From Sinorhizobium sp. A49 (GTDB lineage: Bacteria; Pseudomonadota; Alphaproteobacteria; Rhizobiales; Rhizobiaceae): DNA of 64,000 nt. Position numbers and translations under genes: made by a program. The notes beneath the pieces were generated by a model, which saw only the letters and a list, made by a program, of their open reading frames with translations, did not search any database and had not been told where the DNA came from. Positions 18,154-27,235 of the stretch are shown piece by piece. Position 1 is the stretch's first letter, and each line of letters begins with the position of its first letter. The stretch is from the NCBI RefSeq assembly GCF_002002725.1, contig NZ_MUNW01000041.1, positions 159,553-223,552 on the forward strand, read 5' to 3'.

Positions 18154-18789
18154 ATGACGTATGAGTTCGCGATCTTCGACTTTGACGGCACGCTCGCCGA
18201 TACCGCCGAGTGGTTCATGGCGGCGAGCAACCTTGCCGCCGCACGCTTCGGCTTCCGACAGCTATCCGTCGAGGAGTTCAAGGGGCTGCGCGCCATGGGC
18301 AGCCGCGAGATCATCGCGCATATGGGCGTGCCGATGTGGAAGCTGCCGCAGATAGCAACGTTCATGCGCAAGGAAATGGCAGGGCGGGCACAGGCGATCC
18401 AGCTTTTCCCTGGTGTGTCCGACATGCTGACCGGGTTGAAGTCGGCCGGCGTCGGTATCGCGGTCGTCAGTTCCAATGGCGAAGCGGCCATTCGCACGGC
18501 GCTGGGCGAGACCGCCGCTGCCGTCGACCTTTTTGAGTGCGGCTCGACGTTGTTCGGCAAGGCGCAGCATTTCAAGAAAGTCGTCAAGTTTGCCGGCATC
18601 GCCCCGTCGCGCATCCTCGCGATCGGCGACGAAGCCCGCGATATCGAGGCCGCCCGCAAGGCGCGCATCTGTGCCGGCGCCGTCGGCTGGGGCTACGCCG
18701 ACCCGGCGTTTCTGAGATCGCTCGGGCCGGATCGTTTCTTCGACCGGATGGACGACATCCCGCCGGCCTTCCACGCCGCGAAGGGCTGA
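18154..18789 (+). CDS. HAD family phosphatase (phosphoglycolate phosphatase-like)
   Basis: The product is 211 aa. The ATG at 18154 places the catalytic motif FDFDGTLADT at residues 8-17, as usual; a TTG nine codons earlier is less likely. Motif II VVSSNGEAAI is near 107, the motif III lysine is in the KAQHFKKV region near 140, and motif IV IGDEARDIEAA is near 158. An alpha-helical cap follows motif I. These fit subfamily IA hydrolases such as phosphoglycolate phosphatase-like enzymes. The substrate is unknown. The gene is transcribed alone between a terminator upstream and a palindromic repeat downstream. Confidence 0.9.
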   Translation: MTYEFAIFDFDGTLADTAEWFMAASNLAAARFGFRQLSVEEFKGLRAMGSREIIAHMGVPMWKLPQIATFMRKEMAGRAQAIQLFPGVSDMLTGLKSAGVGIAVVSSNGEAAIRTALGETAAAVDLFECGSTLFGKAQHFKKVVKFAGIAPSRILAIGDEARDIEAARKARICAGAVGWGYADPAFLRSLGPDRFFDRMDDIPPAFHAAKG

Positions 18790-18849
18790 GAGGCTAAGCG
18801 CGTCGCGATCTCTAGGATTCGCTGACTGCGCTTCAAACGTTGTTTTTCC

Positions 18850-18894
18850 GCATGTCGTTATGGCAAAATCGCTGCGCACTTTTGCGCGACATGC
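18850..18894. repeat. Palindromic intergenic repeat (GCATGTCG...CGACATGC)
   Basis: Perfect 8-bp arms GCATGTCG and CGACATGC flank about 29 nt including CAAAATCGCTGCGCACTTTTG. This second class of short rhizobial palindrome sits between the convergent HAD and monooxygenase genes, where it may act as a two-way 3' end. Confidence 0.65.
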
Positions 18895-19896
18895 TTAGGC
18901 CGCCTTTGAAAGCTGCTGCTGCGCCTCGGCGAAAAGCCGCAGCGATTTCAGCCGCGCCTCCATGTCGAAGATCGGCATGGAGATGATCAGTTCGTCGGCC
19001 TTCGTCTGCTCAAGGAATGTCCCGATCTTCCTGCGGATCGTTTCCGGGCCGCCGACGATGGCATAGGACATGGCATGGTCGACGAAGATCTTTTCATCCG
19101 AACTCCACAGCCCATCCATGGACGCGACGGGTGCGGGGAACCGGCCGCGGGCGTTGCGTCGCAGGGCGACGAAGGATTGCTGCATCGAGGTAAAGAGGTA
19201 GTTCGCCTCCTCGTCGGTGGACGCCGCCACACCCATGACGCCGACCATCACATGTGGTTTGGAAAGTGTTTCCGAAGGCGTGAAGCGTTCGCGATAGATT
19301 TCGAGCGCCGACAGCAGCATGTCGGGTGCGAAATGCGAGGCGAAGGCGAAGGGCAGGCCGAGCATGCCGGCAAGGTGGGCGCTGTAGTGGCTGGAGCCGA
19401 GCAGCCAGATCGGCACGTTGGTGTCGGCGCCGGGAACCGCGATGATCGCCTGGTTGTCGGCGACGGGCCCGAGCAACGCCTGCAGCTCGATCACGTCGTT
19501 GGGGAAATTGTTGGCGCTCGCCTCCATGTTGCGGCGAAGGGCCTGGGCGGTGCGCATGTCGGTGCCCGGCGCGCGGCCAAGCCCGAGATCGATGCGGCCG
19601 GGATAGAGCGCGGCCAGCGTTCCGAACTGTTCGGCGATCACCAGCGGCGAATGGTTCGGCAGCATGATGCCGCCGGAGCCGACACGGATCGTCTTCGTAC
19701 CGGCGGCCACATGGGAGATGACGATCGAGGTCGCAGCGCTCGCGATGCCCTTCATGCCGTGGTGCTCGGCCAGCCAGAAACGCTTGTAGCCGTTCTCTTC
19801 GGCCGCCTGCGCCAGCAGCCTGGAGTTTTCCAGCGACTGGGCGACACTGCCGCCTTCGGTGATCGGGGAGAGATCGAGGACGGAGAACGACGCCAT
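18895..19896 (-). CDS. LLM-class flavin-dependent oxidoreductase (luciferase-like monooxygenase)
   Basis: The product is 333 aa, beginning [11 protein letters not shown] after the ATG at 19896; a TTG two codons upstream is dismissed. It has the bacterial luciferase-like TIM-barrel hallmarks: [17 protein letters not shown] near 40, [21 protein letters not shown] near 77, [15 protein letters not shown] near 102 and [14 protein letters not shown] near 165. Such proteins use FMNH2 to oxygenate small organic substrates. The YhbW/MsnO8-like subgroup is likely, but the substrate is unknown. It is convergent with the HAD gene and divergent from ruvC. Confidence 0.9.
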   Translation of the reverse strand: MASFSVLDLSPITEGGSVAQSLENSRLLAQAAEENGYKRFWLAEHHGMKGIASAATSIVISHVAAGTKTIRVGSGGIMLPNHSPLVIAEQFGTLAALYPGRIDLGLGRAPGTDMRTAQALRRNMEASANNFPNDVIELQALLGPVADNQAIIAVPGADTNVPIWLLGSSHYSAHLAGMLGLPFAFASHFAPDMLLSALEIYRERFTPSETLSKPHVMVGVMGVAASTDEEANYLFTSMQQSFVALRRNARGRFPAPVASMDGLWSSDEKIFVDHAMSYAIVGGPETIRRKIGTFLEQTKADELIISMPIFDMEARLKSLRLFAEAQQQLSKAA

Positions 19897-20067
19897 GAGC
19901 AAGGCCTTTATTGAGCGAAATTGATTGAAGACCTATGTAAGGTCAAAATTCCTCAATCCAAGAGTGGCGTTCGAGATTTCCGGCGGTCGCGCCCGCCTCA
20001 TGTGGATGTTTTTGTTTTGTTCACTTTTTGCTGGCAGCGTCCGGGCACGCAGCATAGGGTGAATTTC

Positions 20068-20580
20068 ATGCAGACCACGATTCGCATCATCGGCATCGAT
20101 CCGGGCCTCCGCCGTACCGGCTGGGGCATCATCGAAACGCTCGGCAATTCGCTGCGGTTCGTTGCATCCGGCACGGTCACGTCTGATGGTGACATGGATC
20201 TCGCCTCGCGGCTCTGCCAGTTGCACGATGGCCTTGCCGAAGTGGTGCACAGCTATCAGCCGCACGAGGCGGCCGTGGAGCAGACCTTCGTCAACAAGGA
20301 CGCGACGGCGACGCTGAAGCTCGGCCAGGCGCGTGGTATCGCGATGCTGGTGCCGGCGCGCGCGGGCTTGCGGGTTGCCGAATATGCACCGAACGCGGTC
20401 AAGAAGGCCGTCATCGGCGTCGGCCATGGCGAAAAGCAGCAGATCCACATGATGCTGAAGGTTCTGATGCCGAAGGCCGAATTCAAGGGCAACGATGCTG
20501 CCGACGCGCTGGCAATCGCCATCTGCCACGCGCACAACCGCCTGTCGGTGACCAGCCGGCTCGCGGCCCTGATGGGGTAG
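20068..20580 (+). CDS. ruvC: Holliday junction resolvase RuvC
   Basis: The product is 170 aa, typical for RuvC. The start at 20068 puts [13 protein letters not shown] at residues 7-19, with the first catalytic aspartate at D10. The remaining acidic residues are visible in [10 protein letters not shown] (E near 69) and [11 protein letters not shown] (D near 143 and 146). RuvC cleaves Holliday junctions bound by RuvAB. It opens the ruvC-ruvA-ruvB cluster; 72 nt separate it from ruvA. Confidence 0.96.
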   Translation: MQTTIRIIGIDPGLRRTGWGIIETLGNSLRFVASGTVTSDGDMDLASRLCQLHDGLAEVVHSYQPHEAAVEQTFVNKDATATLKLGQARGIAMLVPARAGLRVAEYAPNAVKKAVIGVGHGEKQQIHMMLKVLMPKAEFKGNDAADALAIAICHAHNRLSVTSRLAALMG

Positions 20581-20652
20581 TTGCGCTTCTGCCGTTAATT
20601 TCCGATGGTCGGTTCGATCATCCCGCAATCCATCCATGAGAGACGACGCCAC

Positions 20653-21270
20653 ATGATCGGCAAATTGAAGGGTACCATCGACGAAATCGGCGAGGATCAC
20701 GTCGTTCTCGACGTGCACGGCGTCGGCTATGTCGCCCATTGTTCGGCGCGCACCTTGTCGAAGCTCGGTTCGGCAGGAGAGGCGGCGGTGCTGTTTATCG
20801 AAACCTATGTGCGCGAGGACCAGTTGAAGCTGTTCGGCTTCCTGACGGCGCTGGAGCGCGAGTGGTTTCGCTTGCTGCAGAGCGTGCAGGGGGTGGGTTC
20901 CAAGGTGGCGCTCGCTCTTTTGTCGACGCTGACGCCGGGCGAACTCGCAAACGCGATCGCGCTTCAGGACAAGACCTCGGTGTCGCGCGCGCCGGGCGTC
21001 GGCCCGAAGGTGGCGGTGCGCATCGTCACCGAACTGAAGAACAAGGCGCCGGCCTTTGCCGGCGAAATGTCCGGCTCGATCGGCCTCAAGCAGGAACTGG
21101 GCGAAGGCGTCGCCTCTGCGCCGGTTTCCGACGCCGTGTCGGCGCTGACCAATCTCGGCTACTCGCGCGACCAGGCCGCCAATGCGGTTGCCGCGGCGCT
21201 GAAGAATGGCGGCGAGGATGCCGACAGCGCCAGGCTGATCCGGCTGGGCCTCAAGGAATTGGCGCGATGA
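20653..21270 (+). CDS. ruvA: Holliday junction branch migration protein RuvA
   Basis: The product is 205 aa. Domain I begins [20 protein letters not shown]. The two helix-hairpin-helix motifs are [16 protein letters not shown] (about 78-93) and [16 protein letters not shown] (about 114-129), which contact the four-way junction. The C-terminal UBA-like domain ([20 protein letters not shown]) binds RuvB. It lies between ruvC and ruvB on the same strand, 87 nt before ruvB. Confidence 0.96.
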   Translation: MIGKLKGTIDEIGEDHVVLDVHGVGYVAHCSARTLSKLGSAGEAAVLFIETYVREDQLKLFGFLTALEREWFRLLQSVQGVGSKVALALLSTLTPGELANAIALQDKTSVSRAPGVGPKVAVRIVTELKNKAPAFAGEMSGSIGLKQELGEGVASAPVSDAVSALTNLGYSRDQAANAVAAALKNGGEDADSARLIRLGLKELAR

Positions 21271-21357
21271 CGGCTTGCGTTGTCGGGCCCGCCGATGCAA
21301 AACGGCCATATTCTTTGACACCATGTGCACGAATGCCCGATCGATTGGAACGGATGG

Positions 21358-22398
21358 ATGACTGATGCCGCTCGCCTGATAACGCCGGACAAGCGCGGCG
21401 AAGATCTCGATGCGACCATGCGTCCGCAGTCGCTGGACGAATTTACCGGCCAGGCGGAGGCGCGCGCCAACCTGAAGATCTTCATCGAGGCGGCGAAGAA
21501 CCGCGGCGAGGCGCTCGATCACGTGCTGTTCGTCGGGCCTCCCGGCCTCGGCAAGACGACGCTGGCGCAGATCATGGCGAAGGAACTGGGCGTCAACTTC
21601 CGCTCGACCTCCGGGCCTGTCATCGCCAAGGCGGGGGATCTCGCAGCGCTTCTGACCAATCTTGAAGAGCGCGATGTTCTCTTCATAGACGAAATCCACC
21701 GGCTCAATCCGGCGGTCGAGGAAATCCTCTATCCGGCGATGGAAGATTTCCAGCTCGACCTCATCATCGGCGAGGGACCGGCGGCGCGCTCGGTGAAAAT
21801 CGACCTGTCGAAGTTCACGCTTGTGGCGGCAACAACGCGCCTCGGCCTCTTGACGACGCCGCTGCGCGATCGTTTCGGTATTCCGGTGCGGCTGAATTTC
21901 TACACGGTCGAGGAACTGGAATCGATCGTGCGCCGCGGCGCCCGATTGATGGGGCTCGGCATGACCGACGACGGTGCGCGCGAGATTGCGCGGCGCGCCC
22001 GCGGAACGCCGCGCATTGCCGGCCGCCTGCTTCGCCGTGTGCGCGATTTTGCCGAAGTCGCGCGGGCCGAAGCGGTGACGAAGACAATCGCCGACGAGGC
22101 GCTGACGCGGCTGCTCGTCGACAATATGGGGCTCGACCAGCTCGACCGCCGCTATCTCTTCATGATCGCCCAGAATTTCGCCGGCGGGCCTGTCGGCATC
22201 GAGACCATCGCTGCCGGTCTCTCCGAACCGCGCGATGCGATCGAAGACATCATCGAGCCCTATCTGATCCAGCAGGGTTTTATCCAGCGCACCCCGCGCG
22301 GCCGGGTTTTGACCGCCAATGCCTGGAAACACATTGGTCTCAATCCGCCGAAAGAGGTCGAGGCGGCCCAGTTTCGCATGACGCTCGAGGACGAGTGA
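21358..22398 (+). CDS. ruvB: Holliday junction helicase RuvB
   Basis: The product is 346 aa, the usual RuvB length when started at the ATG at 21358; a GTG 33 nt upstream is less likely. The Walker A motif [12 protein letters not shown] is near residue 61, Walker [12 protein letters not shown] near 109, sensor [17 protein letters not shown] near 160, and the arginine finger is in this last stretch. The winged-helix DNA-binding domain closes the protein ([15 protein letters not shown]). It is the hexameric ATPase motor of RuvAB. Its stop codon directly abuts the ATG of a phosphoesterase gene. Confidence 0.96.
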   Translation: MTDAARLITPDKRGEDLDATMRPQSLDEFTGQAEARANLKIFIEAAKNRGEALDHVLFVGPPGLGKTTLAQIMAKELGVNFRSTSGPVIAKAGDLAALLTNLEERDVLFIDEIHRLNPAVEEILYPAMEDFQLDLIIGEGPAARSVKIDLSKFTLVAATTRLGLLTTPLRDRFGIPVRLNFYTVEELESIVRRGARLMGLGMTDDGAREIARRARGTPRIAGRLLRRVRDFAEVARAEAVTKTIADEALTRLLVDNMGLDQLDRRYLFMIAQNFAGGPVGIETIAAGLSEPRDAIEDIIEPYLIQQGFIQRTPRGRVLTANAWKHIGLNPPKEVEAAQFRMTLEDE

Positions 22399-23301
22399 AT
22401 GATCACCCGCCGCGGGCTCCTGAAGTTTCTCGGCGGCGGCATCGCCAGCATGGCAGCACTGGGCGGCTACGCCTTTGCCATCGAACCGCTCGCCCGGCTG
22501 AGCGTGACGCGCTATGCGCTGACACCGCCGGGCTGGACGCCGGGCTTGAAGCTGCGGGTGGTGGCGCTGGCCGACATCCATGCCTGCGAACCCTGGATGT
22601 CCGCCAACCGCATCGCCTCGATCTGCCGCCAGGCCAATGCGCTCGGCGGCGATATCACCGTGCTTCTCGGCGACTATGCCGCCGGCATGAACCTCGTGAC
22701 GCGCTACGTGCATTCCAGCGAATGGTCGAAGGCGCTTGCAACGCTTGAAGCGCCGCTCGGCGTGCATGCGGTCATGGGCAATCACGACTGGTGGGAAGAC
22801 CGGACCGCGCAGAAGAACAGCGGCGGTCTCACCTTCGGCCACAAGGCGCTCGCCGACGTCGGCATCAATGTCTACAGCAACCGCGCCATCCGCCTGGAAA
22901 AGGATGGCATGGGCTTCTGGCTCGCCGGGCTCGAAGATCAGCTTGCGCTTGTGCCGGGCAAGAAGTGGATGCGCAAATACATGCAGGGCCTCGACGACCT
23001 CGACGGCACCTTGGCACAGGTCGACGACGACGCGCCGGTGATCCTGCTGGCGCATGAACCGGACATTTTTCCGAAGGTTCCTTCGCGCGTTGCCTTGACG
23101 CTGTCAGGCCATACCCACGGCGGGCAGGTCCGTTTTCTCGGCCACGCTCCCGTCGTGCCCTCCCGTTTCGGCGATCGCTACGCCTACGGGCATATCGTCG
23201 AAGGAAATCGCAGCCTGATCGTTTCCGGCGGGCTCGGCTGCTCGATTGCGCCGGTCCGCTTCGGCGTGCCTCCCGAGATCTTGGTCATCGATCTCGGCTG
23301 A
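22399..23301 (+). CDS. Tat-exported YkuE-type metallophosphoesterase, copy 1
   Basis: The product is 300 aa. The N-terminus ITRRGLLKFLGGGIA is a twin-arginine type signal followed by a hydrophobic segment, so the enzyme is exported folded. The calcineurin-like metal motifs are all present: ADIHACEPWM near 57, LLGDYAAG near 92, GNHDWWED near 130, LLAHEPDIF near 214 and LSGHTHGGQVRFLG near 234. The family hydrolyses phosphodiesters or lipid-linked phosphates such as UDP-2,3-diacylglucosamine; the exact substrate is unknown. The ATG starts at the base after the ruvB stop codon, so it is read from the ruv transcript. A close paralogue follows. Confidence 0.9.
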   Translation: MITRRGLLKFLGGGIASMAALGGYAFAIEPLARLSVTRYALTPPGWTPGLKLRVVALADIHACEPWMSANRIASICRQANALGGDITVLLGDYAAGMNLVTRYVHSSEWSKALATLEAPLGVHAVMGNHDWWEDRTAQKNSGGLTFGHKALADVGINVYSNRAIRLEKDGMGFWLAGLEDQLALVPGKKWMRKYMQGLDDLDGTLAQVDDDAPVILLAHEPDIFPKVPSRVALTLSGHTHGGQVRFLGHAPVVPSRFGDRYAYGHIVEGNRSLIVSGGLGCSIAPVRFGVPPEILVIDLG

Positions 23302-23485
23302 GGAGGTCCCGGCCGCATGGCTTAGGCGCGTGGCCGAATGACGTATTTCGGCGTCGTCGTGTGCTCGCTATGATCCGGCAAGGAAAGCGCCGACCGTCGA
23401 CGATCGGTGAGCACGTTCCGTTGCCTGCACTGCTTCCATGATGGCGGCCGGCGGCTCGAAATTCACCCATCGAAGGGAAGAGTGC

Positions 23486-24385
23486 ATGCTGGCGCGGCGC
23501 GGGTTCCTCAAGCTTCTCGGCGGCCTGGTGATGGCTGGGTTCGGCAGCAGCGCCTATGCCGTCGGTGTGGAGCCGTTGCAGCGGCCGCTTGTGACGTCCT
23601 ACGCCTTGCGACCCGCCAATTGGCCGCTTGGACTGAAGCTCAGGCTCGTTGTGCTGGCGGATATCCACGCCTGCGAGCCGTGGATGCCCGTGAGCCGGAT
23701 AGCCGGCATCTGCGATCAGGCCAGTGCGCTTGGCGGTGACATCATCCTTTTGCTCGGCGACTATATGAGCAGCCTGCGCCTGACCGGCTTCGTCGAGCCC
23801 GCCCGCTGGGCCGACGCATTGGCGCGGCTGAAGGCGCCGCTCGGCGTCCATGCGATCATGGGCAACCACGATTGGCTCAACGATCCGGTTGCCAGCCGAG
23901 CGGGGCATGGTCCAACGCTGGCGCACAGGGCGCTCGCCGGCGTCGGGATTCCCGTCTATGACAATCGCGCCCTGCGCCTGGAAAAGGACGGACGATCCTT
24001 CTGGCTTGCGGGTCTCGCCGATCAACTCGAACCCAGCTATCCGGCCCCGGATGGCTTCGGCATGATCCCCGGGCTGGATGACCTGCCGGGTACGCTGGCG
24101 GGTATCGAGGGCGACGAGCCGATCATTCTCATGGCCCACGAGCCTGATATCTTCGTCGACGTGCCCGCGCGTGTTTCGCTGACGCTCGCAGGTCATACCC
24201 ATGGCGGGCAGGTGAGGCTCCTGGGGTATTCACCGCTCGTGCCGTCGCGATACGGCAACCGTTATGCCTACGGACATATCCTCGAGGGCGACCGGCACAT
24301 GATCGTCTCCGGTGGCTTGGGGCTTTCGAACTTGCCGATCCGAATCGGATCGCCGCCGGAGATCGTTGCCATCGACATCGGTTAG
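23486..24385 (+). CDS. Tat-exported YkuE-type metallophosphoesterase, copy 2
   Basis: The product is 299 aa, started at the ATG at 23486 preceded by GAAGGGA. It is a clear paralogue of the upstream gene: LARRGFLKLLGGLVM twin-arginine signal, ADIHACEPWMP, LLGDYMSS, GNHDWLND, LMAHEPDIF and LAGHTHGGQVRLLG are retained at matching positions. A 184-bp spacer without a clear terminator separates the copies. The retained metal ligands in both argue that both are active. The metal motifs are more conserved between the copies than the segments around residues 85-105 and 135-150, suggesting different substrates or conditions. Confidence 0.9.
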   Translation: MLARRGFLKLLGGLVMAGFGSSAYAVGVEPLQRPLVTSYALRPANWPLGLKLRLVVLADIHACEPWMPVSRIAGICDQASALGGDIILLLGDYMSSLRLTGFVEPARWADALARLKAPLGVHAIMGNHDWLNDPVASRAGHGPTLAHRALAGVGIPVYDNRALRLEKDGRSFWLAGLADQLEPSYPAPDGFGMIPGLDDLPGTLAGIEGDEPIILMAHEPDIFVDVPARVSLTLAGHTHGGQVRLLGYSPLVPSRYGNRYAYGHILEGDRHMIVSGGLGLSNLPIRIGSPPEIVAIDIG

Positions 24386-24700
24386 GATGATGATCGCCGT
24401 TACTGTCGCAATTACCGAGCTATATCGCCAAGGCAGGGATTGAATATCTGTGTATGGCGTATGTCTACTTTATTGTATTCTTATTTTAGCCACATCTGTG
24501 CCGCGCTTTGAGCCGATTTCGCCAGTAACAAGACGCCGGGCGAATAAGGGCATTTGCAGTATCACGTGCCGTCCAGGGACAGACAGAAGCGGTTATAGTT
24601 CAGCGTCGATTTCATTCAGTCTGAGGGAATTTTGTAGGGTGCGCCATTCGGGGTGGCGCCATCCCCGTGTGATACTGCCGATATCGAAAAGGTACTTTCA
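24386..24700. other. Intergenic region with AT-rich island
   Basis: This 315-bp region holds a markedly AT-rich patch (about 24440-24490) unlike its surroundings, a likely promoter zone for the downstream membrane protein. No conserved ORF, hairpin terminator or recognised RNA motif was seen. The membrane protein ATG at 24701 lies after GGTACTTTCA, without a strong Shine-Dalgarno sequence. Confidence 0.4.
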
Positions 24701-25369
24701 ATGGGTCTCATGTTTCTGATCAATACGCTGAGCCTCGATCCCGTCGCCGCACTCAAGACGGGTCTACGCATACTCCATTTCATAGGGTTGGCGCTGGGAC
24801 TGGGCGCAGCTACCGTTCTCGATCTGATGATCGTGCGGTTCTTCATCAAGGGGAAAGTGACCCCGGAACACTGGGCGGTGTTCCACTTCGGGTCGAAGAT
24901 CGTCAATTGGGGCCTGATCCTGCTGTGGGTCACCGGCTTCGGCTTCCTGGCCTATTACGGCTTTTTCGAACCGATCAAACTCGGCAATGAAAAGGTCTGG
25001 GCGAAAATGACCATTGTCGCCATCCTGACGGTCAATGGCGCCTTCATCCACGCGGTGATCCTGCCGAAGGTGAAGATGCAGATCGGCCGTTCGCTGATGG
25101 AAGGCATGTCGACCAAACAGCGTAGCACCTTCCTCATCTCCGGTGCTGTCTCGGCGACTTCCTGGTACGTGCCGCTGATGCTCGGCGCATTGCCGCAGCT
25201 CAACTTCGTCGTTCCGATGACGGTGATCCTGATGGCTTATGGCGTGCTGCTCGCAGCGGCAATCGTCATCTCGCATAGCCTTCTCTTCGTGCTTCCGGTG
25301 GACAAGAAGCCGGCAGTGCAGATGAAAACGCGGGTCGAGCCGATGATGGGCCTGCCCTCGGTTGCTTGA
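24701..25369 (+). CDS. Uncharacterised integral membrane protein
   Basis: The product is 222 aa from the ATG at 24701 (a second ATG follows three codons later). Five to six hydrophobic helices are visible: about 22-42 (LRILHFIGLALGLGAATVL), 72-92, 105-123, 150-170, 175-205. Charged loops separate them. No transporter or enzyme signature is recognised; the overall look is of small membrane proteins of the CopD/DUF2269-like size class, but I cannot assign a family. A strong two-way terminator separates it from the convergent sqdC. Confidence 0.75.
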   Translation: MGLMFLINTLSLDPVAALKTGLRILHFIGLALGLGAATVLDLMIVRFFIKGKVTPEHWAVFHFGSKIVNWGLILLWVTGFGFLAYYGFFEPIKLGNEKVWAKMTIVAILTVNGAFIHAVILPKVKMQIGRSLMEGMSTKQRSTFLISGAVSATSWYVPLMLGALPQLNFVVPMTVILMAYGVLLAAAIVISHSLLFVLPVDKKPAVQMKTRVEPMMGLPSVA

Positions 25370-25412
25370 TTTTGGGGGATCACGGGTCTGAATTTGACCC
25401 GTGGCCGAAAGG

Positions 25413-25450
25413 AAAGGCCCGGCGTCGCACACGACGCCGGGCCTTTCTGT
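25413..25450. terminator. Bidirectional terminator between membrane protein gene and sqdC
   Basis: A near-perfect 15-bp stem AAAGGCCCGGCGTCG/CGACGCCGGGCCTTT with a short loop is flanked by a T-run on the plus side and A-rich sequence (T on the minus strand) on the other. It serves both convergent transcripts. Confidence 0.9.
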
Positions 25451-25484
25451 TTATGGTGGTACGGCTGTGGCGGACAGGCGACCG

Positions 25485-26375
25485 TCAGGCGAGGAGACTT
25501 TTGACTGTTGTCTGCAAACGCTTGAGCCCGCCCGGCTGCCAGCCAAGTGCCCGGATCTTTTCAGTATTCATGACATTGAACGCAGTCAGGGCGGCTCGGC
25601 CCGGAAGGGCGTGCCTGGAGCCGGTCATATCCTGAACCATTGCCAGAATGGCACTGTTGTCGACGAGGACGTCGGAGACATTGAGTACGCCGCACTGAAG
25701 GCGATCCAATGGTGCTTGGAGGAGAATGCGAACGGCGGCAGCCACGTCGTCCCCATGCACTTCCGTGCCGGCCCGTGGTGCGATCATGCGGCCCGACAGA
25801 TAATCATCGAAAAGCGGCTGCCACTTGTGCGCGCCGCCGCTGCCGGGTGCTCCGTAGACGCCGGTCACACGCAGGCTCAGCGCCTTGAACCTGTCCGTAC
25901 TTAGCTTGGCGTGTGCATTTTCGGCTTCCAGCTTGATCACACCATAGAGGCTGTCAGGGTGGCACGGCGTCTCTTCACGGAGCTCTGCCCCAGCCGGCTG
26001 ATCGCCGTAGACGGCGCGGCTCGACAGGAAGACGCACCGCTTAATGCCCTGGTCGCGCGCGGTTCGAAACAGGGTGACCGAGCCATCGAGGTTGCTGCGA
26101 CGGAACCCTTCCGGGTCACCGCCTTCGCCGCCACGATAACGACCTTCGACATGCTGGAAGGCGGCGTGGACGAAGTGGTCGACGTGGTGGAAGACAGGAC
26201 TCTGGTCGATATCCGGGTCGAGTTTCAGCGCAACGAAGGCGACGGGTTTCGAAAAAAAGGCGGGAGCTGGCGGGTTGCGGCCGCCGACAACCACGTCGTA
26301 TCCGCTCGCCAGCAGATGCTCGACGATGAAACGCCCGACGAAACCGGTACCACCTGAGACGAGTACGCGCGTCAT
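25485..26375 (-). CDS. sqdC: SqdC-like NAD-dependent epimerase/dehydratase
   Basis: The product is 296 aa, a short-chain extended SDR: GGTGFVGRFI cofactor motif at residues 8-17, SSRAVYG near 112 and the YGVIK catalytic pair near 144. The ATG at 26375 overlaps the stop codon of the glycosyltransferase gene by 4 nt (ATGA). Position and similarity identify it as SqdC of the sqdB-sqdD-sqdC sulfoquinovosyl diacylglycerol operon described in Sinorhizobium and Rhodobacter. The precise step carried out by SqdC is not settled; it is thought to assist the final transfer or a late modification. Confidence 0.85.
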   Translation of the reverse strand: MTRVLVSGGTGFVGRFIVEHLLASGYDVVVGGRNPPAPAFFSKPVAFVALKLDPDIDQSPVFHHVDHFVHAAFQHVEGRYRGGEGGDPEGFRRSNLDGSVTLFRTARDQGIKRCVFLSSRAVYGDQPAGAELREETPCHPDSLYGVIKLEAENAHAKLSTDRFKALSLRVTGVYGAPGSGGAHKWQPLFDDYLSGRMIAPRAGTEVHGDDVAAAVRILLQAPLDRLQCGVLNVSDVLVDNSAILAMVQDMTGSRHALPGRAALTAFNVMNTEKIRALGWQPGGLKRLQTTVKSLLA

Positions 26376-27235
26376 GATCGAGTCGGATTGGCGAGCGTTG
26401 GGATGTCGGGGATATCTTCGCCGGTGAGATAGGCAAACCAGAGGTCGATCAACGGGCGAACCTGCTCGGTGCGGGGATGGTCCTTCTCCCACGGCTTTTC
26501 ATATTGGTAGTGCAGCACGGAGATTGACGACCAGTCCCAAAGTTCGGGCAGGTTGAACCAGAGATATTGCAGCATGTTCATCGTCACCGGCAGGCCGTGC
26601 CATTCGGGGAAGAAGGTCTGCAAAAAGGTCTGGTCGGTGCGCGGCCAGAAGGCGTCGGGCGCATCGAGCCTGTGGAGCATGGCGCGGAACGTCGCGGCGG
26701 ATGGCTCGGCAACGAAGACGCCGGAGTTCATGCGGTGAAAATCGGCAAGGCTTTCATAGACGTTTGGAGCGGCTGAAAACTCCGGATAACGAAACAGCCG
26801 GTCGATGTTTTTGAGAACGATCGCGTCTGCGTCGATGAACACGCAGCTGCGATAGTCGGTCAGCTGCCAGAGCCGCAGCTTGCAGAAATTGTCGAGTGGT
26901 GAGTGAAACGCCGGCTTGCGCCCCTTGGTGAAGGGCGCCTTGTCGTGGACATTGCGACGGGCGTGACGTTCGTTGAAGGCATCCGAGAGCGGCAGCAGTT
27001 TAGTCTCGACAAGCCGGCAGCCGAAGGCAGAGAGCGGTGCGAGAGCGTCGGCTGCAACACCGCCGGTGTGGAGAACGACGATATCGGCAGGTGTGCCTGT
27101 CCGGCGGATCGAGCGGGCGAGCGCGCGAGCGCCCAGCGCGTAATCTTCGTTGGTGACGAGCGTCACGAACGCATGGTTCGCAGTGGCGGGCGAGGAGGGA
27201 TTGAGCCCCTCCAAGGAGTCGTCGAGTGATGTCAT
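26372..27235 (-). CDS. sqdD: SqdD-like glycosyltransferase (GT8, glycogenin-like)
   Basis: The product is 287 aa. A GT8 fold is suggested by AFVTLVTNEDYALGARALAR near 23, the metal-binding VFIDADAIVLKN near 120, and FNLPELWDW near 225. SqdD is the candidate transferase moving sulfoquinovose from UDP to diacylglycerol at the membrane, although the protein itself shows no membrane helix. It overlaps sqdB upstream and sqdC downstream by 4 nt each, so the three are translated as a unit. Confidence 0.87.
   Translation of the reverse strand: MTSLDDSLEGLNPSSPATANHAFVTLVTNEDYALGARALARSIRRTGTPADIVVLHTGGVAADALAPLSAFGCRLVETKLLPLSDAFNERHARRNVHDKAPFTKGRKPAFHSPLDNFCKLRLWQLTDYRSCVFIDADAIVLKNIDRLFRYPEFSAAPNVYESLADFHRMNSGVFVAEPSAATFRAMLHRLDAPDAFWPRTDQTFLQTFFPEWHGLPVTMNMLQYLWFNLPELWDWSSISVLHYQYEKPWEKDHPRTEQVRPLIDLWFAYLTGEDIPDIPTLANPTRS

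Noticed and set aside
17229..18668. A 479-codon minus-strand open frame over yebC and the HAD gene
   Set aside because: It runs through a palindromic repeat and two conserved sense genes.
19933..23055. A 1040-codon minus-strand open frame across ruvCAB
   Set aside because: It is fully antisense to three conserved genes and its composition is that of a GC-bias shadow.
24450..24719. An 89-codon plus-strand frame in the 24.4-24.7 kb gap
   Set aside because: It has no ribosome site or recognisable sequence and overlaps the start of the membrane protein gene.
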